From NCBI GenBank assembly GCA_964577055.1, contig CAZNWC010000009.1, forward strand, positions 1 to 64,000: a stretch of 64,000 bases of DNA, read 5' to 3'. Made by a program: the position numbers and the translations under genes. Of this stretch, positions 7,576 through 16,847 are shown in pieces. Within the stretch, counting starts at the first letter, position 1. Every line of letters begins with the position of its first letter. This DNA is from PNNG01 sp964577055 (lineage in GTDB: Bacteria > Bacteroidota > Bacteroidia > UBA7662). The notes under the pieces were generated by a model, which worked only from the letters and a program-made list of their open reading frames with translations, ran no database searches and had not been told where the DNA came from.

Positions 7576-7827
7576 ATGAACGATTTGTTTCAGCGGGTTG
7601 ATCAGGCGCTAGAAGGCATCCGACCTTATTTGCAGGCCGATGGAGGCAATGTGCAATTGTTGGAAGTAACCCCCGACATGGTGGTAAAACTAAAGTTGCT
7701 TGGCAGTTGCGAAAGCTGCAGCATGAGCGCCATGACCATGAAAGCAGGCATCGAAAAAACCATCCGCAAGGCTATTCCCGAAATTGTACGGGTTGATGCC
7801 GTGAACGAAACGCCCGCTGAAGCCTGA
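7576..7827 (+). CDS. NifU C-terminal-domain (Nfu-type) Fe-S scaffold
   Basis: An 83-residue protein consisting of one Nfu domain: VDQALEGIRPYLQADGGNVQLLEV near the start, then GSCESCSMSAMTMKAGIE with the CxxC pair that binds a 4Fe-4S cluster between subunits, and a final IPEIVRVDAV strand. The ATG at 7576 is chosen because it starts exactly at the family's N-terminus and follows a -7 element. The longer open frame from 7435 runs through the inverted repeat and promoter. The stop overlaps the pyrF start (TGATG), so the two genes are translationally coupled even though their functions are unrelated. Confidence 0.9.
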   Translation: MNDLFQRVDQALEGIRPYLQADGGNVQLLEVTPDMVVKLKLLGSCESCSMSAMTMKAGIEKTIRKAIPEIVRVDAVNETPAEA

Positions 7828-8639
7828 TGAAACGTCATGAATTGGTGGCCCAAATAAAGGCCAAAAAATCGTTTTTGTGTGTAGGCCTCGATGCCGACAT
7901 CCACAAACTTCCCAAACACCTGCTCAAAGAGAGCGACCCGGTTTTTGCATTTAACCGTGAAATCATTGATGCAACCGCCGACCTGGCCGTTGCCTACAAG
8001 CCCAATTTGGCATTTTACGAAAGTTTGGGCGTACGGGGTTGGGACAGCTTGGAACGAACGCTTGAGTATATCCCATCGGAATGCTTTACCATTGCCGATG
8101 CCAAACGCGGAGACATTGGTAATACGGCCGATATGTATGCCCGTACTTTTTTTAAAACCTACGATTTCGACGCGGTAACCGTGAACCCTTATATGGGACA
8201 AGATTCGGTGACTCCCTTTTTGCAATACGAAGGCAAGTGGGCTATTGTATTGGGTCTGACGTCCAACCCGGGAGCGGCTGATTTTCAGTACTACCGCAAC
8301 GAATCGGGTCAGCCATTGTATGTACATGCCATGCAAAAAATGGCCGAATGGGGCACACCCGAAAACCTCATGTATGTGGTGGGTGCCACCCGTCCTGCTG
8401 AGCTGGGTGAATTGCGCCGCCTGTTGCCCGATCATTTTTTCCTCGTACCGGGTGTTGGTGCGCAAGGAGGTAGCCTACAGGAAGTGTATGCGCATGGGGC
8501 CAATGCTCATGTGGGTTTGTTGGTGAATGCCTCACGCAGCATTTTGTATGCATCGGGCAAGGAAGATTTTGCAGTAGCTGCGCGAGCCGAGGCTGCCCGC
8601 ATGCAAGCCGAAATGGCCGCTTTGATGGCCTCCAATTGA
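7827..8639 (+). CDS. pyrF: Orotidine 5'-phosphate decarboxylase, type 2
   Basis: OMP decarboxylase makes UMP from OMP in the last step of pyrimidine synthesis. The 270-residue length and sequence are those of the longer bacterial type 2 enzymes. The active-site motif DAKRGDIGNTA is at about 91-101, with FLCVGLDAD near the N-terminus as the substrate-binding strand. VTVNPYMGQDSV and a late FLVPGVGAQGG phosphate-binding segment complete the barrel. The start codon overlaps the stop of the NifU-C gene. Confidence 0.95.
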   Translation: MKRHELVAQIKAKKSFLCVGLDADIHKLPKHLLKESDPVFAFNREIIDATADLAVAYKPNLAFYESLGVRGWDSLERTLEYIPSECFTIADAKRGDIGNTADMYARTFFKTYDFDAVTVNPYMGQDSVTPFLQYEGKWAIVLGLTSNPGAADFQYYRNESGQPLYVHAMQKMAEWGTPENLMYVVGATRPAELGELRRLLPDHFFLVPGVGAQGGSLQEVYAHGANAHVGLLVNASRSILYASGKEDFAVAARAEAARMQAEMAALMASN

Positions 8640-8810
8640 GGAAAAGCTGGCGAAATAGCCGCAATTTGATTGTCACAATCGTGTAAAAGGCGTTAAAATT
8701 TCCTTAAAGGGGTGTAATGATTGATAGCTTGCTTTATATTGCACCCACAATCTAAAACCAAGGAGGACCCTTATAGCCGCAACTCTACGCTAAATTTAAT
8801 CTCATCTGCT

Positions 8811-9398
8811 ATGAAAACGCAAGTGGTGAGCGTTAGCGATCAAGAGCTGATCAAGCGCTATCTGTCGGGCAAAGAAAATGCCTTGGGTCAATTAATCCTA
8901 CGTCACAAAAGCCGGGTTTACGCAACCATTTACCATTTGGTGAAGGACCGTGATTTGGCACAAGATATTTTCCAGGATGCATTTGTAAAAGTAATCGATA
9001 CCTTAAAAAGCGGTCGTTACAACGAAGAAGGCAAGTTTTTGCCTTGGGTATTGCGCATTGCACACAACCTCTGCATCGACCATTTCCGCCGTGCGGCCAA
9101 AATGCCAACCATCAGTGCCGGAGAAGACGAAAACGATCCTTTCAGTTACCTCGATTTGAAGGAAGGCACCATTGAAGACCGCATCATGCAGCGGCAGTCG
9201 CACCAAAAGGTTACCCAACTCATCCAGCACCTGCCCGAAGAGCAGCGAGAAGTATTGGTGATGCGGATCTACGGCGGACTCAGTTTCAAAGAAATTGCCG
9301 ACGTAACCCAGGTGAGCATCAATACCTCCTTGGGGCGGATGCGATACGCTTTGGGCAATCTCCGCAAGTTGGTAGACCAATACCATATTAACTTGTGA
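8811..9398 (+). CDS. ECF-type RNA polymerase sigma factor
   Basis: A 195-residue sigma-70 family protein with region 2 (QDIFQDAFVKVIDTLKSG, then FLPWVLRIAHNLCIDHFRR) and region 4 (LPEEQREVLVMRIYGGLSFKEIA, then a helix-turn-helix ending in SLGRMRYALGNLRK). Regions 1 and 3 are absent, as in ECF sigmas. The ATG at 8811 is chosen over an upstream GTG-type extension because MKTQVVSVSDQELIKRYLSG fits the family start. No anti-sigma factor gene is adjacent. The 170 bases before it have no gene and probably hold the promoter; I could not fix it. A terminator follows directly. Confidence 0.9.
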   Translation: MKTQVVSVSDQELIKRYLSGKENALGQLILRHKSRVYATIYHLVKDRDLAQDIFQDAFVKVIDTLKSGRYNEEGKFLPWVLRIAHNLCIDHFRRAAKMPTISAGEDENDPFSYLDLKEGTIEDRIMQRQSHQKVTQLIQHLPEEQREVLVMRIYGGLSFKEIADVTQVSINTSLGRMRYALGNLRKLVDQYHINL

Positions 9399-9400
9399 TG

Positions 9401-9434
9401 AAAAGGCGGCCAAAATGGTTGCCTTTTCTGCTTT
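9401..9434 (+). terminator. Intrinsic terminator after the ECF sigma gene
   Basis: An 11-bp stem (9401-9411 with 9417-9427, two G-T pairs, loop aaaat) begins just after the sigma stop codon and runs into ctgctttt. Confidence 0.6.
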
Positions 9435-9689
9435 TGGGCTGGAAGCGAAAACCGCAGAGCCGCAGAGAAAGGCGAGTGACTTATCCCATTTGAATGCTTG
9501 ATTTTGGACTTTGTGCTGCTAATGGGCTTTTTTTGGTGCAGCCCCAAACTTCAGCTAGGTCCTGAGGAAGCGGAGCCTTTCGGTGTAGTCAGCTGCGCTG
9601 CCTCGCCGGAGTCCGCGGAGAAGAACTTTTGGTTTAACAGGAGTCTTGAAATTAATCACTATAAATACCCATTGCATTATCTTCGTGCC
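9435..9689. other. Non-coding gap before manC
   Basis: No credible gene is present. The stretch has repeat-like runs such as ccgcagagccgcagagaaag and a later ccgcggagaag, similar in style to dispersed repeats of Bacteroidota genomes. It ends in a possible promoter (ttatcttcg just before the manC ATG). Confidence 0.4.
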
Positions 9690-10991
9690 ATGCAGTTCAC
9701 CAACCTCATTTTGTCGGGTGGCAGTGGAACCCGCCTTTGGCCACTCTCACGCAAACTCATGCCCAAGCAGTTTTACCCACTGCTGAAAGGCCAATCGCTT
9801 TTTGAATTGACCGTGGCCCGAAACACAGGTGCAGGAAGCAAATTCATGGTGGTTACCAATCAGGACCAATACCTATTGGCTTTGCGTCAGTTGGGTGAAC
9901 TGCCCAGTACTTTTGTATTGGAACCTGTGGGTCGCAATACTGCCCCCGCCATTGCCCTGGCTTGTTTGCTGATGCCTGAAGACGAAGTGGTGCTGGTAAC
10001 GCCATCGGATCACCTCATTAAAAAACAAGATGCTTATATGGCTGCCGTGCAACAAGCCGTTTCTTTTGCCCAGCAAGGATTTTTGGTGACTTTTGGCATA
10101 CAGCCCCAATATCCCGAAACAGGTTATGGCTATATCGAGGCCGATGGCAATGAAGTATTGTCGTTCCGCGAGAAACCCGATTTGGCCACTGCTGAAAAAT
10201 TCATTGCTGCCGGTAATTTTTACTGGAACAGCGGTATGTTTTGCTTCACCGCTGGCAGCTTTTTGGCCGAGTTAAAAGAACACAGTCCCGAAGTATATGC
10301 TGCTTCTGTGGCTGCTGCCAGTCGCTTCCGTGCCGAAGACGATGTACATGAACCCGATTTTGAGAGCATGATGGCCATACCCGACATCAGCATCGACTAT
10401 GGCGTGATGGAAAAAAGCCGCAAAGTACGCGTGGTTCCCGCCGACATTGGTTGGAGCGACCTCGGCAGCTTTGACGCACTCTACGATGAACTACCGCGCG
10501 ATACCGCGGGGAATACCGAACAGCCAAACACATTGCCGTTGGCTGCCACCAACAATTTGGTGCTGAATACAGCCGAGCGCGAACTCGTGCTTTTGGGTGT
10601 GAACGATTTGCTGGTGGTACAAACCCCGTCGGCAACCCTTATTGGCAAAAGGGGACAAAGCCAAGACGTAAAGAAGGCAGTGGAGGCCCTTAAGCAGGTG
10701 GATTCACCTTTGCTTTTGGCCCACGAAACCATTGAAACACCCTATGGCAGTTCCAAGGTGGCACTTACAGCCCCCGACTACAGCGTGGAAGAGGTTCGCA
10801 TATTGCCCCAACAGCAAATGGAAGTGGAGTACGAAGCGGGAACCACCATCCAGTTGGTGCGTGGTGTGGCCGTAAGCATCAACGACCGGGCTTTTGAAGC
10901 CGGTTTGGTGGTGCAGCCTACCGAAGAAGTGAGCATCAGCAACGATTCAGAACATGAAACGGCCCTGTTGCTGATCACCCGCATGGGCTAA
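9690..10991 (+). CDS. manC: Mannose-1-phosphate guanylyltransferase
   Basis: The enzyme makes GDP-mannose from GTP and mannose-1-phosphate for surface polysaccharides. It has the nucleotidyltransferase signature LSGGSGTRLWPLSRKLMPKQF near residues 8-28, then VLEPVGRNTAPAIALA, TPSDHLI, YGYIEAD and YWNSGMFCF. The end (last about 110 residues) has a cupin-like part such as the ones fused to ManC/mannose-6-phosphate isomerase proteins, but shorter. The ATG at 9690 gives the family start MQFTNLILSGG; the open frame upstream of it has no homology. It converges on the M28 peptidase gene with a 4-base overlap. Confidence 0.92.
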   Translation: MQFTNLILSGGSGTRLWPLSRKLMPKQFYPLLKGQSLFELTVARNTGAGSKFMVVTNQDQYLLALRQLGELPSTFVLEPVGRNTAPAIALACLLMPEDEVVLVTPSDHLIKKQDAYMAAVQQAVSFAQQGFLVTFGIQPQYPETGYGYIEADGNEVLSFREKPDLATAEKFIAAGNFYWNSGMFCFTAGSFLAELKEHSPEVYAASVAAASRFRAEDDVHEPDFESMMAIPDISIDYGVMEKSRKVRVVPADIGWSDLGSFDALYDELPRDTAGNTEQPNTLPLAATNNLVLNTAERELVLLGVNDLLVVQTPSATLIGKRGQSQDVKKAVEALKQVDSPLLLAHETIETPYGSSKVALTAPDYSVEEVRILPQQQMEVEYEAGTTIQLVRGVAVSINDRAFEAGLVVQPTEEVSISNDSEHETALLLITRMG

Positions 10992-12373
10992 CGCTGATCG
11001 ATAAGGTAAAGCAGGGAAGCGATGGCAGCTGATCCGAGCTCCAGTTCGCGCCTGTTCACGGCCTCCAGCACATCACTGGCAGCATGGTGGTAATCGAAAT
11101 ACCGCTGGCTGTCGGGTACAAAACCCATGAGCAATTCCGACTTTCCACGCAAACGCCCCACATCGGCACCGCTGCCACCGGCTTCAATGCTGTTGATGCC
11201 GTAAGGTGATAGCAGGGGGACCCAAGGTTGCAAGCCCGCTATCACACTGCTGTCGGCTTCTATCGTAAAAGCACGGGGAGAAAAGCCACCGCGGTCTGAT
11301 TCGATGGCAGCTAGGTGGTTTTCTTTGTTCACATCGGCCAAACGCGCGTATTCAACAGCGCCCCGCAAACCGTTTTCCTCGTTCATGAACATGATTGCAC
11401 GCAGGTGATTTTTGGGTTGGTAGCCATTGGCTTTGAGCAAACGCAAGGCTTCTATGCTGTGCACGCAGCCCACGCCGTCGTCGTGGGCACCTTCACCCAC
11501 ATCCCAACTGTCGAGATGGCCGCCAACGGCAATGATGCGGGCATCAGGAGCACTGCCGTTGATTTGTCCCACTACATTGTAGGATAAGGTATCGGGACGG
11601 CTTTCGCAGTGCATTTCGAGGTACAAAAGCACTTCGTTTTTTTCTTTCAAGAGCTTGCTGAGCTGTTCAGCGTGCAGGGTGCTGATGGCTGCTGCGGGGA
11701 TTTTTCTTCCTCCCTCGGCATATTGCATGGCACCCGTGTGGGGATAGGCATCAATGCGGTGGGTCATTGACCGAACAATGACGCCGGCCGCACCTTTGGC
11801 GCCAGCTTCTTTCGCACCCCAGGCCCGGTTGGCCACACAATGACCATAACTTTCAAAAGTGCTGATGTGGCGTGGATCAAAAGCTTCGTTCAGAAATACA
11901 ATCCTGTTTTGTACTTCTTCGGGCCGCATTTTTTTAAGGGCTTCGAGACCGGCAACTTCAATCACCTGGGCTTGTAAACCACCAGGGGGTGTGGCAACCG
12001 ATCCGCCCAATGCCAAAACCTCCACAGCTATTTTTTGCTGCTGAATGAGTCCGCCTGGCGTTCGTTTGTTGATTAGCAAATAGGCCGTTTCTTTGGGCCC
12101 ACGCACCCATACCGGCACCATTACTGGCTGAAGCCACACGCTGTCGAAACCCAATTTGAGCATTTGGGTGCGGGTATACAAAACGGCTTGTTGTGCTTGC
12201 GCACTGCCGCTCAACCGATGGCCAATTCTCTTGCAAAGATGCTCAAGCATGGGCCACGACTGGCCCTTGACCAATGAGCTGTCAAAAAGCTGTCGGATGA
12301 ATTGCTTTTCGCTTTGTTGGGCTTGTGCAGTGCCGACGGCGAGACTAAAAAGGATAACCCACCAACTTTTCAT
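10988..12373 (-). CDS. Secreted M28-family zinc peptidase
   Basis: A 461-residue protein with an N-terminal signal peptide (cleaved near AQAQQ) and a PA-type insert before the catalytic domain. The zinc ligands of M28 are visible: GGHLDSWDVGEGAHDDG (His and Asp), MNEENG (Glu pair), ESDRGG (Asp) and the late YHHAASD (His). It most likely acts as an exported aminopeptidase or carboxypeptidase (plasma glutamate carboxypeptidase type). Its start overlaps the end of the M61 peptidase gene by 29 bases, so the two peptidases form one unit, probably for peptide use in the periplasm. Confidence 0.9.
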   Translation of the reverse strand: MKSWWVILFSLAVGTAQAQQSEKQFIRQLFDSSLVKGQSWPMLEHLCKRIGHRLSGSAQAQQAVLYTRTQMLKLGFDSVWLQPVMVPVWVRGPKETAYLLINKRTPGGLIQQQKIAVEVLALGGSVATPPGGLQAQVIEVAGLEALKKMRPEEVQNRIVFLNEAFDPRHISTFESYGHCVANRAWGAKEAGAKGAAGVIVRSMTHRIDAYPHTGAMQYAEGGRKIPAAAISTLHAEQLSKLLKEKNEVLLYLEMHCESRPDTLSYNVVGQINGSAPDARIIAVGGHLDSWDVGEGAHDDGVGCVHSIEALRLLKANGYQPKNHLRAIMFMNEENGLRGAVEYARLADVNKENHLAAIESDRGGFSPRAFTIEADSSVIAGLQPWVPLLSPYGINSIEAGGSGADVGRLRGKSELLMGFVPDSQRYFDYHHAASDVLEAVNRRELELGSAAIASLLYLIDQR

Positions 12374-14129
12374 AATTGGTTTTTTGAAGTGCAGTGGCCT
12401 GCTTGTTTTTGTACAGGTGAAATTGCGGTGCAGGATAGCTGCCTATTTTGCCCCGCAGCTCTACTTCTTTTCCTTGACGCAGCACTTTTATTTTCAGTTT
12501 TTCTCCAAGTTTGTGGGTACGCAACCATTTGTCGGCGTCTTCCACCTTTTCTCCGTTGATGGTCATGAGGGCATCGCCATGCTGCAGGCCCATGTCCCAA
12601 GCCGCACTTCCTTCGCGCAGTGCGTTTACCACTTGAAAATCCCCTTGTCGTCCCCAGGATACGCCAAGGTATGGCATGGGTTTGCGCCCGCTGGTATCCT
12701 CGAGGATGAGTCCGGCCATGCTGGCAAAACGCCCAAAGTCAATGGGTTTGGTACCGTAAATGTAGTCGCGGAAAAGGGTATCGGCCAAGGCACCTAAATG
12801 CTGCCGAAAATCAGCTTCGAGTTCGGTATCGGTGAATCCGCGGCCCAAACCGTGGTGGTATTTATGGTACATGAAGCGCATGACAGAGTCGAGGCCAAAT
12901 TGGCCAGCGCTTTGGTGCAACAAGGCTGCATCGAATACCATGCCCAACATGGCGCCTTTGCGGTAGTACGAAACGCTGATATTGCCAGAGTTTTCGTTGC
13001 GCAAGTAAAACTTGATCCAGGCGTCGAGGCTCGATTCTGCCACCGACTGTACCACATCGCCTTGGTTGCCCAATACGGCTTCGAAGCCATTGCTGAGTAC
13101 TTTCAGGTATTCGGCTTCTGGCATGAGGCGTGTGCGTGCCAACAACAAATTGTCGTAATAGCTCGTAAAGCCTTCCGAAATCCACAAGTGATGGGTGTAG
13201 TTTTCGCGGTTGTAATCGAAAGGCCCCAAAGCAACCGGACGCAAACGTTTTACATTCCACAAATGGAAATATTCATGTGCTACCAAACCCAAAAATCCAC
13301 GATAACTACCTTCTTTTTCATAAACCTGCGGTCGTGTTTGTAGGGTGGTGCTTTGGGCATGCTCCAATCCGCCCCCGCCTTGGGCACTGTGCTGCACAAT
13401 GAATAAATAACGGGCGTTGGGTTGGTCGCCAAAAATGGCCGCAGATGCCTCCACGATTTTGCGGATATCGGTACTTAGTTTTTCTTGCGGAAATACATCC
13501 TGCCCCGGCATGGCCATGGTGTGCGGAATGCCCGCAGCTTCGAAGGTGAAACTTTTGAAGTTACCCAATTGAATCGGACAATCCACCAATTCGTCGTAAT
13601 CGGTGGCATAGCGGTGCCACAGTTGGCCATCCACTTCGGGCAAAGCGGTGGCGATGTTTTTCCAGCCCAAGGCGGGCTCAATGCGGATTTCATGGCGCTG
13701 CTGCATCAGCCGTGGCTCAAACAACAAATAGGTGGTGCCCACCAAAGCGGCCTGCGCATCGTCGATATAGCTGGTTCTTACACTGTATTCATTGCAATAT
13801 ACCCGGTACCTGATTTCGAGAGGGGTGCCTTTGCGGGTAGGGACTTCCCAGGTGTTTTTGGCCGTTTTGTAGGCGGAGATGCCCTGACCTCCTGCGAATG
13901 CAGCAAAACCATCGAGGTTGCGTGAAAATTCGCGGATGAGGTAAGAGCCGGGCGTCCAAACCGGCAGGCCCAAGGTAACGGTATCGGACGGGGCCGTGAG
14001 TTGCAAACGCACTTCTACATACCGACTTTCGGGCTTGGGAAAACGGAGGGTATACTGCATGGCAGCCTGGGCCCAACTGCAGCCAATGCAAAAACAGCTG
14101 AGCACAAGGGTGATCAAACGTGTGCGCAT
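12345..14129 (-). CDS. M61 (glycyl-aminopeptidase-type) metallopeptidase with PDZ domain
   Basis: About 594 residues from the ATG at 14129, which starts a signal peptide (LITLVLSCFCIGCSWAQ). An N-terminal beta domain precedes the zinc motif HEYFH (about 285-289, within VAHEYFHLWNVKRLRP). A C-terminal PDZ domain (about 500-580) includes the LQHGDALMTINGE region. M61 enzymes remove N-terminal Gly or Ala from peptides. An upstream extension of 41 codons to 14252 would run into the slyD gene and has no family support. The gene is overlapped downstream by the M28 peptidase gene. Confidence 0.9.
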   Translation of the reverse strand: MRTRLITLVLSCFCIGCSWAQAAMQYTLRFPKPESRYVEVRLQLTAPSDTVTLGLPVWTPGSYLIREFSRNLDGFAAFAGGQGISAYKTAKNTWEVPTRKGTPLEIRYRVYCNEYSVRTSYIDDAQAALVGTTYLLFEPRLMQQRHEIRIEPALGWKNIATALPEVDGQLWHRYATDYDELVDCPIQLGNFKSFTFEAAGIPHTMAMPGQDVFPQEKLSTDIRKIVEASAAIFGDQPNARYLFIVQHSAQGGGGLEHAQSTTLQTRPQVYEKEGSYRGFLGLVAHEYFHLWNVKRLRPVALGPFDYNRENYTHHLWISEGFTSYYDNLLLARTRLMPEAEYLKVLSNGFEAVLGNQGDVVQSVAESSLDAWIKFYLRNENSGNISVSYYRKGAMLGMVFDAALLHQSAGQFGLDSVMRFMYHKYHHGLGRGFTDTELEADFRQHLGALADTLFRDYIYGTKPIDFGRFASMAGLILEDTSGRKPMPYLGVSWGRQGDFQVVNALREGSAAWDMGLQHGDALMTINGEKVEDADKWLRTHKLGEKLKIKVLRQGKEVELRGKIGSYPAPQFHLYKNKQATALQKTNYEKLVGYPF

Positions 14130-14142
14130 AGTTCTTCTGAAA

Positions 14143-14658
14143 TTAATGGTGGTGTCCGCCTGGTCCGTGTACGTGGCCATGCGCCAATTCTTCGGCTTGT
14201 GCCTCACGTACTTCAATAACAGCACCGCTGAAGTGCAAATCGAATCCGGCAAGTGGATGATTGAAGTCCATTTTTACCGTTTCAACGCCCAATCCGATGA
14301 CCTTGCCGCGGTGTTGCTGCCCCTCTTCGTCTTCGAGGTACAAAAATTTGCCAATGCTTACGTTTTCGCTGTCGAATTGACCATTTTGGTCGGTGAAAAC
14401 GGCATTGGGTATGTCCATGATGGCTTCGGGTTCGAGCGGGCCATAGGCATCGAGCATGTTCACGGTAAAGTCGAACGCTTTGCCAGCTTCGAGACCGATG
14501 AGTGCATTTTCGAATTCAAAAGGCAGGCCGCTGTGACCTACCAGAAAATAGAAGGGATTCGCTTCGCTGGCGCTTTCCATGAGCCTGCGATCGGTAGTGC
14601 CGTTGCTTACGTGCAAGTCGAATCGTAGTCCGACTACTTTTTCAGGGGCAATTGTCAT
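14143..14658 (-). CDS. slyD: SlyD-type FKBP peptidyl-prolyl isomerase
   Basis: A 171-residue protein with the FKBP fold interrupted by an IF chaperone domain, as in SlyD. FYFLVGHSGLPFEFENALIG and the later DFNHPLAGFDLHFSGAVIEVR are the two FKBP halves. The C-terminus is His-rich (GHVHGPGGHHH), which in SlyD binds nickel and other metals. It acts in the cytoplasm as a folding helper. It lies 14 bases upstream of the M61 start and could be co-transcribed with the peptidase genes. Confidence 0.93.
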   Translation of the reverse strand: MTIAPEKVVGLRFDLHVSNGTTDRRLMESASEANPFYFLVGHSGLPFEFENALIGLEAGKAFDFTVNMLDAYGPLEPEAIMDIPNAVFTDQNGQFDSENVSIGKFLYLEDEEGQQHRGKVIGLGVETVKMDFNHPLAGFDLHFSGAVIEVREAQAEELAHGHVHGPGGHHH

Positions 14659-14826
14659 GATGTGATTTTACGAGCTTGCAAGATAACCATTTCGGGCCAA
14701 TTGGCTGGGCGAAAATCTAGGTGAAAAGATGATTTTATATGCCTGATTATCAGCGAAGAGGCAATCTCTTTAAATTTTTGTGATGTCTTTTATTGCTTAC
14801 ATATTAATTGCTATCTTCGGCACCCC

Positions 14827-15123
14827 GTGAAAAACATCCTCATATACGAGAAGGTGAAGTATACCTTTGAGGTATTCAACAGCTTGCAGCAACCCAACCG
14901 CATCAAGATTTTGGAGTTGCTGCACAAGCATACCGAATGTACGGTGACTGAGCTTTGCGGGCACATGGCACTTGACCAGGGACTAGTGTCGCATCACCTA
15001 CGCATTCTTACCAAAATTGGCTTATTGGATGTGCGTAAAAACGGCAAATACATGCACTACAGCCTCAATTATATGCGTTTAGCCCAGGTGAAAAGCGTGG
15101 TGAGTGATCTGGCCGATAAATAA
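14827..15123 (+). CDS. ArsR-family winged-helix regulator
   Basis: A 98-residue single-domain DNA-binding protein. RIKILELLHKHTECTVTELCGHM followed by LDQGLVSHHLRILTKIGLL is the ArsR helix-turn-helix, and the wing includes VRKNGKYMHYSL. A GTG start is used (MKNILIYEK), preceded at a short distance by tatcttcg, a variant -7 element. One Cys pair (Cys40 and Cys45 by position) might bind a metal or sulfane sulfur, which is speculative. The rhodanese gene starts 17 bases downstream, so the pair may respond to sulfur or thiol stress. Confidence 0.85.
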   Translation: MKNILIYEKVKYTFEVFNSLQQPNRIKILELLHKHTECTVTELCGHMALDQGLVSHHLRILTKIGLLDVRKNGKYMHYSLNYMRLAQVKSVVSDLADK

Positions 15124-15140
15124 TTCCGCATATTTGCGGC

Positions 15141-15455
15141 ATGGCTTACGAAAATCTTTATAGTCCCGACTTTCGGGCAGCACTGGTAGCCGATGCAAAA
15201 GGCGTTTTGTTAGATGTACGCACAGCTTCTGAAGTGGCAGAACGCCGCATTCCTGGTAGCATCCACATTGATGTAATGCAGCCTGATTTTACGGTGAACG
15301 TACTTGATCTTGATCCTGCGAAAAACTATTACGTTTATTGCCGCAGCGGTGGTCGCAGCGCCCAGGCCTGCATGATTTTAGAAGAATCGGGTTTCACCGG
15401 CCGCATCGTAAACCTGGCCGGTGGGATTACAGGCTACGACGGCCCAACGGAATAA
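15141..15455 (+). CDS. Single-domain rhodanese
   Basis: A 104-residue rhodanese with the catalytic loop YCRSGGRSAQ (active Cys), a DVRTASEVAERRIPGSIHI first half and the closing NLAGGITGY. It transfers sulfane sulfur to thiols or cyanide in the cytoplasm. It follows the ArsR regulator at 17 bases and is probably controlled by it. Confidence 0.9.
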   Translation: MAYENLYSPDFRAALVADAKGVLLDVRTASEVAERRIPGSIHIDVMQPDFTVNVLDLDPAKNYYVYCRSGGRSAQACMILEESGFTGRIVNLAGGITGYDGPTE

Positions 15456-15459
15456 AGCT

Positions 15460-16758
15460 TCATCGCTCGAGCGCATTTCTCAGCTCCAGCGTTTTTGGGT
15501 AAAGGGCAGTGATGTTGCCAGCGGCGTTGATGATGCAGTAAAAAGGCACTTGGTTGATGCCCAATTGGCCTGCAATTTTATTGTCCCACGCCAAAGGCAA
15601 TCGGTGGTGTGTCCAGTTATCGAAGACGTGTTTTTCAGCCGTCCAACCCGTGGCATCGGCATTGAGTGCAAACGCTGTTACCTGCAGTTCGGGCCGGTTG
15701 TTTTTGATCCAAAGGTGCAAGTCGGTCAAGGTTTGCAAACAGGGCATGCATTCTGCCGACCAAAATATCAGCAGTTGCGGCCCCTTTATTTCCAAGTCCT
15801 CGATGGGGGGCAAAAGGTCGCCGATCTTGGCTTTTTGGGCATACTGCTCCAGTTTTTTGGCTTGATCAGGGTCGTAGCAAAGCGGCAGGAGATTTTGTTC
15901 GCGCTGCAAGACTTGTATGGCCGCTTTGGCCCCCATGGCCTCCATGCCCATGCGTAAAAACTGCAAGCTGCCGGGTAGGAAAGCAGGCTGTTCTTTGGCC
16001 TTTTGGAGCAACAATTCGGAACAACGCAACAAAGCGCTGTCGACATTGCTGAGGCTGGCGGGGGCATGGGCAGCGACAAAAAGCAGTATAAAATTTGGCC
16101 AGCGGTTGTGGTAGAGCGAAAGGGTATCGGCCAGCGAAACCATCGATAGGGCGGTATCGGCTGTGAAAGCAGTTGCGAACCTGGAAGGTGTGTAGCCCAG
16201 CCAGGCAAATTCGAACAGCAGGGTGCGGCTCCACAGACTTGCACCCGCTTTCAGGAGCTTTTTGTGGAATTTTTGCAATTGCTTTTGTGTGTTTTTTTGT
16301 TTGCGCAGTAATTTCTGGTAGCCAAATGCCTCGGCAGGGGTTGTGTGCAACAAGCTATCGAGCTGCATTTGACGCTTGCGGAGCTGCAGCAATTGGGCTT
16401 TCTTTTCGCGGTACAGCAGCCATTGGTCGCCTCTTACCACGCTGAGTTGCCCTTGTGCATCTATGCTGAGTCCGATTTGAGTGCCTGTGTAGAGCAATTC
16501 TGTTTCTCCACCTTCCCATCGCAGCAAATAAAAGCCGTGGTAGCTATGGATGGGGAGGACAATTTTGAAAATCGAATCGTTGCCGAGTTTGGCGCTTGCT
16601 ACCAAACTGCTTTGGTGCAGCTGTATGCTGTACAAGCGCACCTCACTGCCAGGGGCCAAGGGCAATTTGCCCCGTATGGCCTCTGCATGCAGCGCTTGCG
16701 TTGCACAAAAAAAACAAATGAACAGCTGCAGCCAATATCGCCAATAAAAAGCCTTCAT
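15460..16758 (-). CDS. Exported TlpA/ResA-like thioredoxin with long N-terminal region
   Basis: The 432-residue protein has a signal peptide (about 1-25), an N-terminal beta region like the DUF4369 domains common in Bacteroidota thioredoxins, a helical middle with coiled-coil character (LLQLRKRQMQLDSLL and KKQ-rich stretches) and a C-terminal thioredoxin fold. The active site CMPC lies in IFWSAECMPCLQTLTDLH. QLGINQVPFYCIINAAG supplies the cis-Pro. It should act in the periplasm in disulfide handling or cytochrome maturation. The gene converges on the rhodanese gene with a 4-base gap and no clear terminator. Confidence 0.82.
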   Translation of the reverse strand: MKAFYWRYWLQLFICFFCATQALHAEAIRGKLPLAPGSEVRLYSIQLHQSSLVASAKLGNDSIFKIVLPIHSYHGFYLLRWEGGETELLYTGTQIGLSIDAQGQLSVVRGDQWLLYREKKAQLLQLRKRQMQLDSLLHTTPAEAFGYQKLLRKQKNTQKQLQKFHKKLLKAGASLWSRTLLFEFAWLGYTPSRFATAFTADTALSMVSLADTLSLYHNRWPNFILLFVAAHAPASLSNVDSALLRCSELLLQKAKEQPAFLPGSLQFLRMGMEAMGAKAAIQVLQREQNLLPLCYDPDQAKKLEQYAQKAKIGDLLPPIEDLEIKGPQLLIFWSAECMPCLQTLTDLHLWIKNNRPELQVTAFALNADATGWTAEKHVFDNWTHHRLPLAWDNKIAGQLGINQVPFYCIINAAGNITALYPKTLELRNALER

Positions 16759-16847
16759 GTGTCAAAACTACAATGCTTTTGGGGAATTGGCATGCGCTAG
16801 GATGCTTTCCAAACCATTTGTGCTGAAATGCCTTATTTTGTAGGCAT

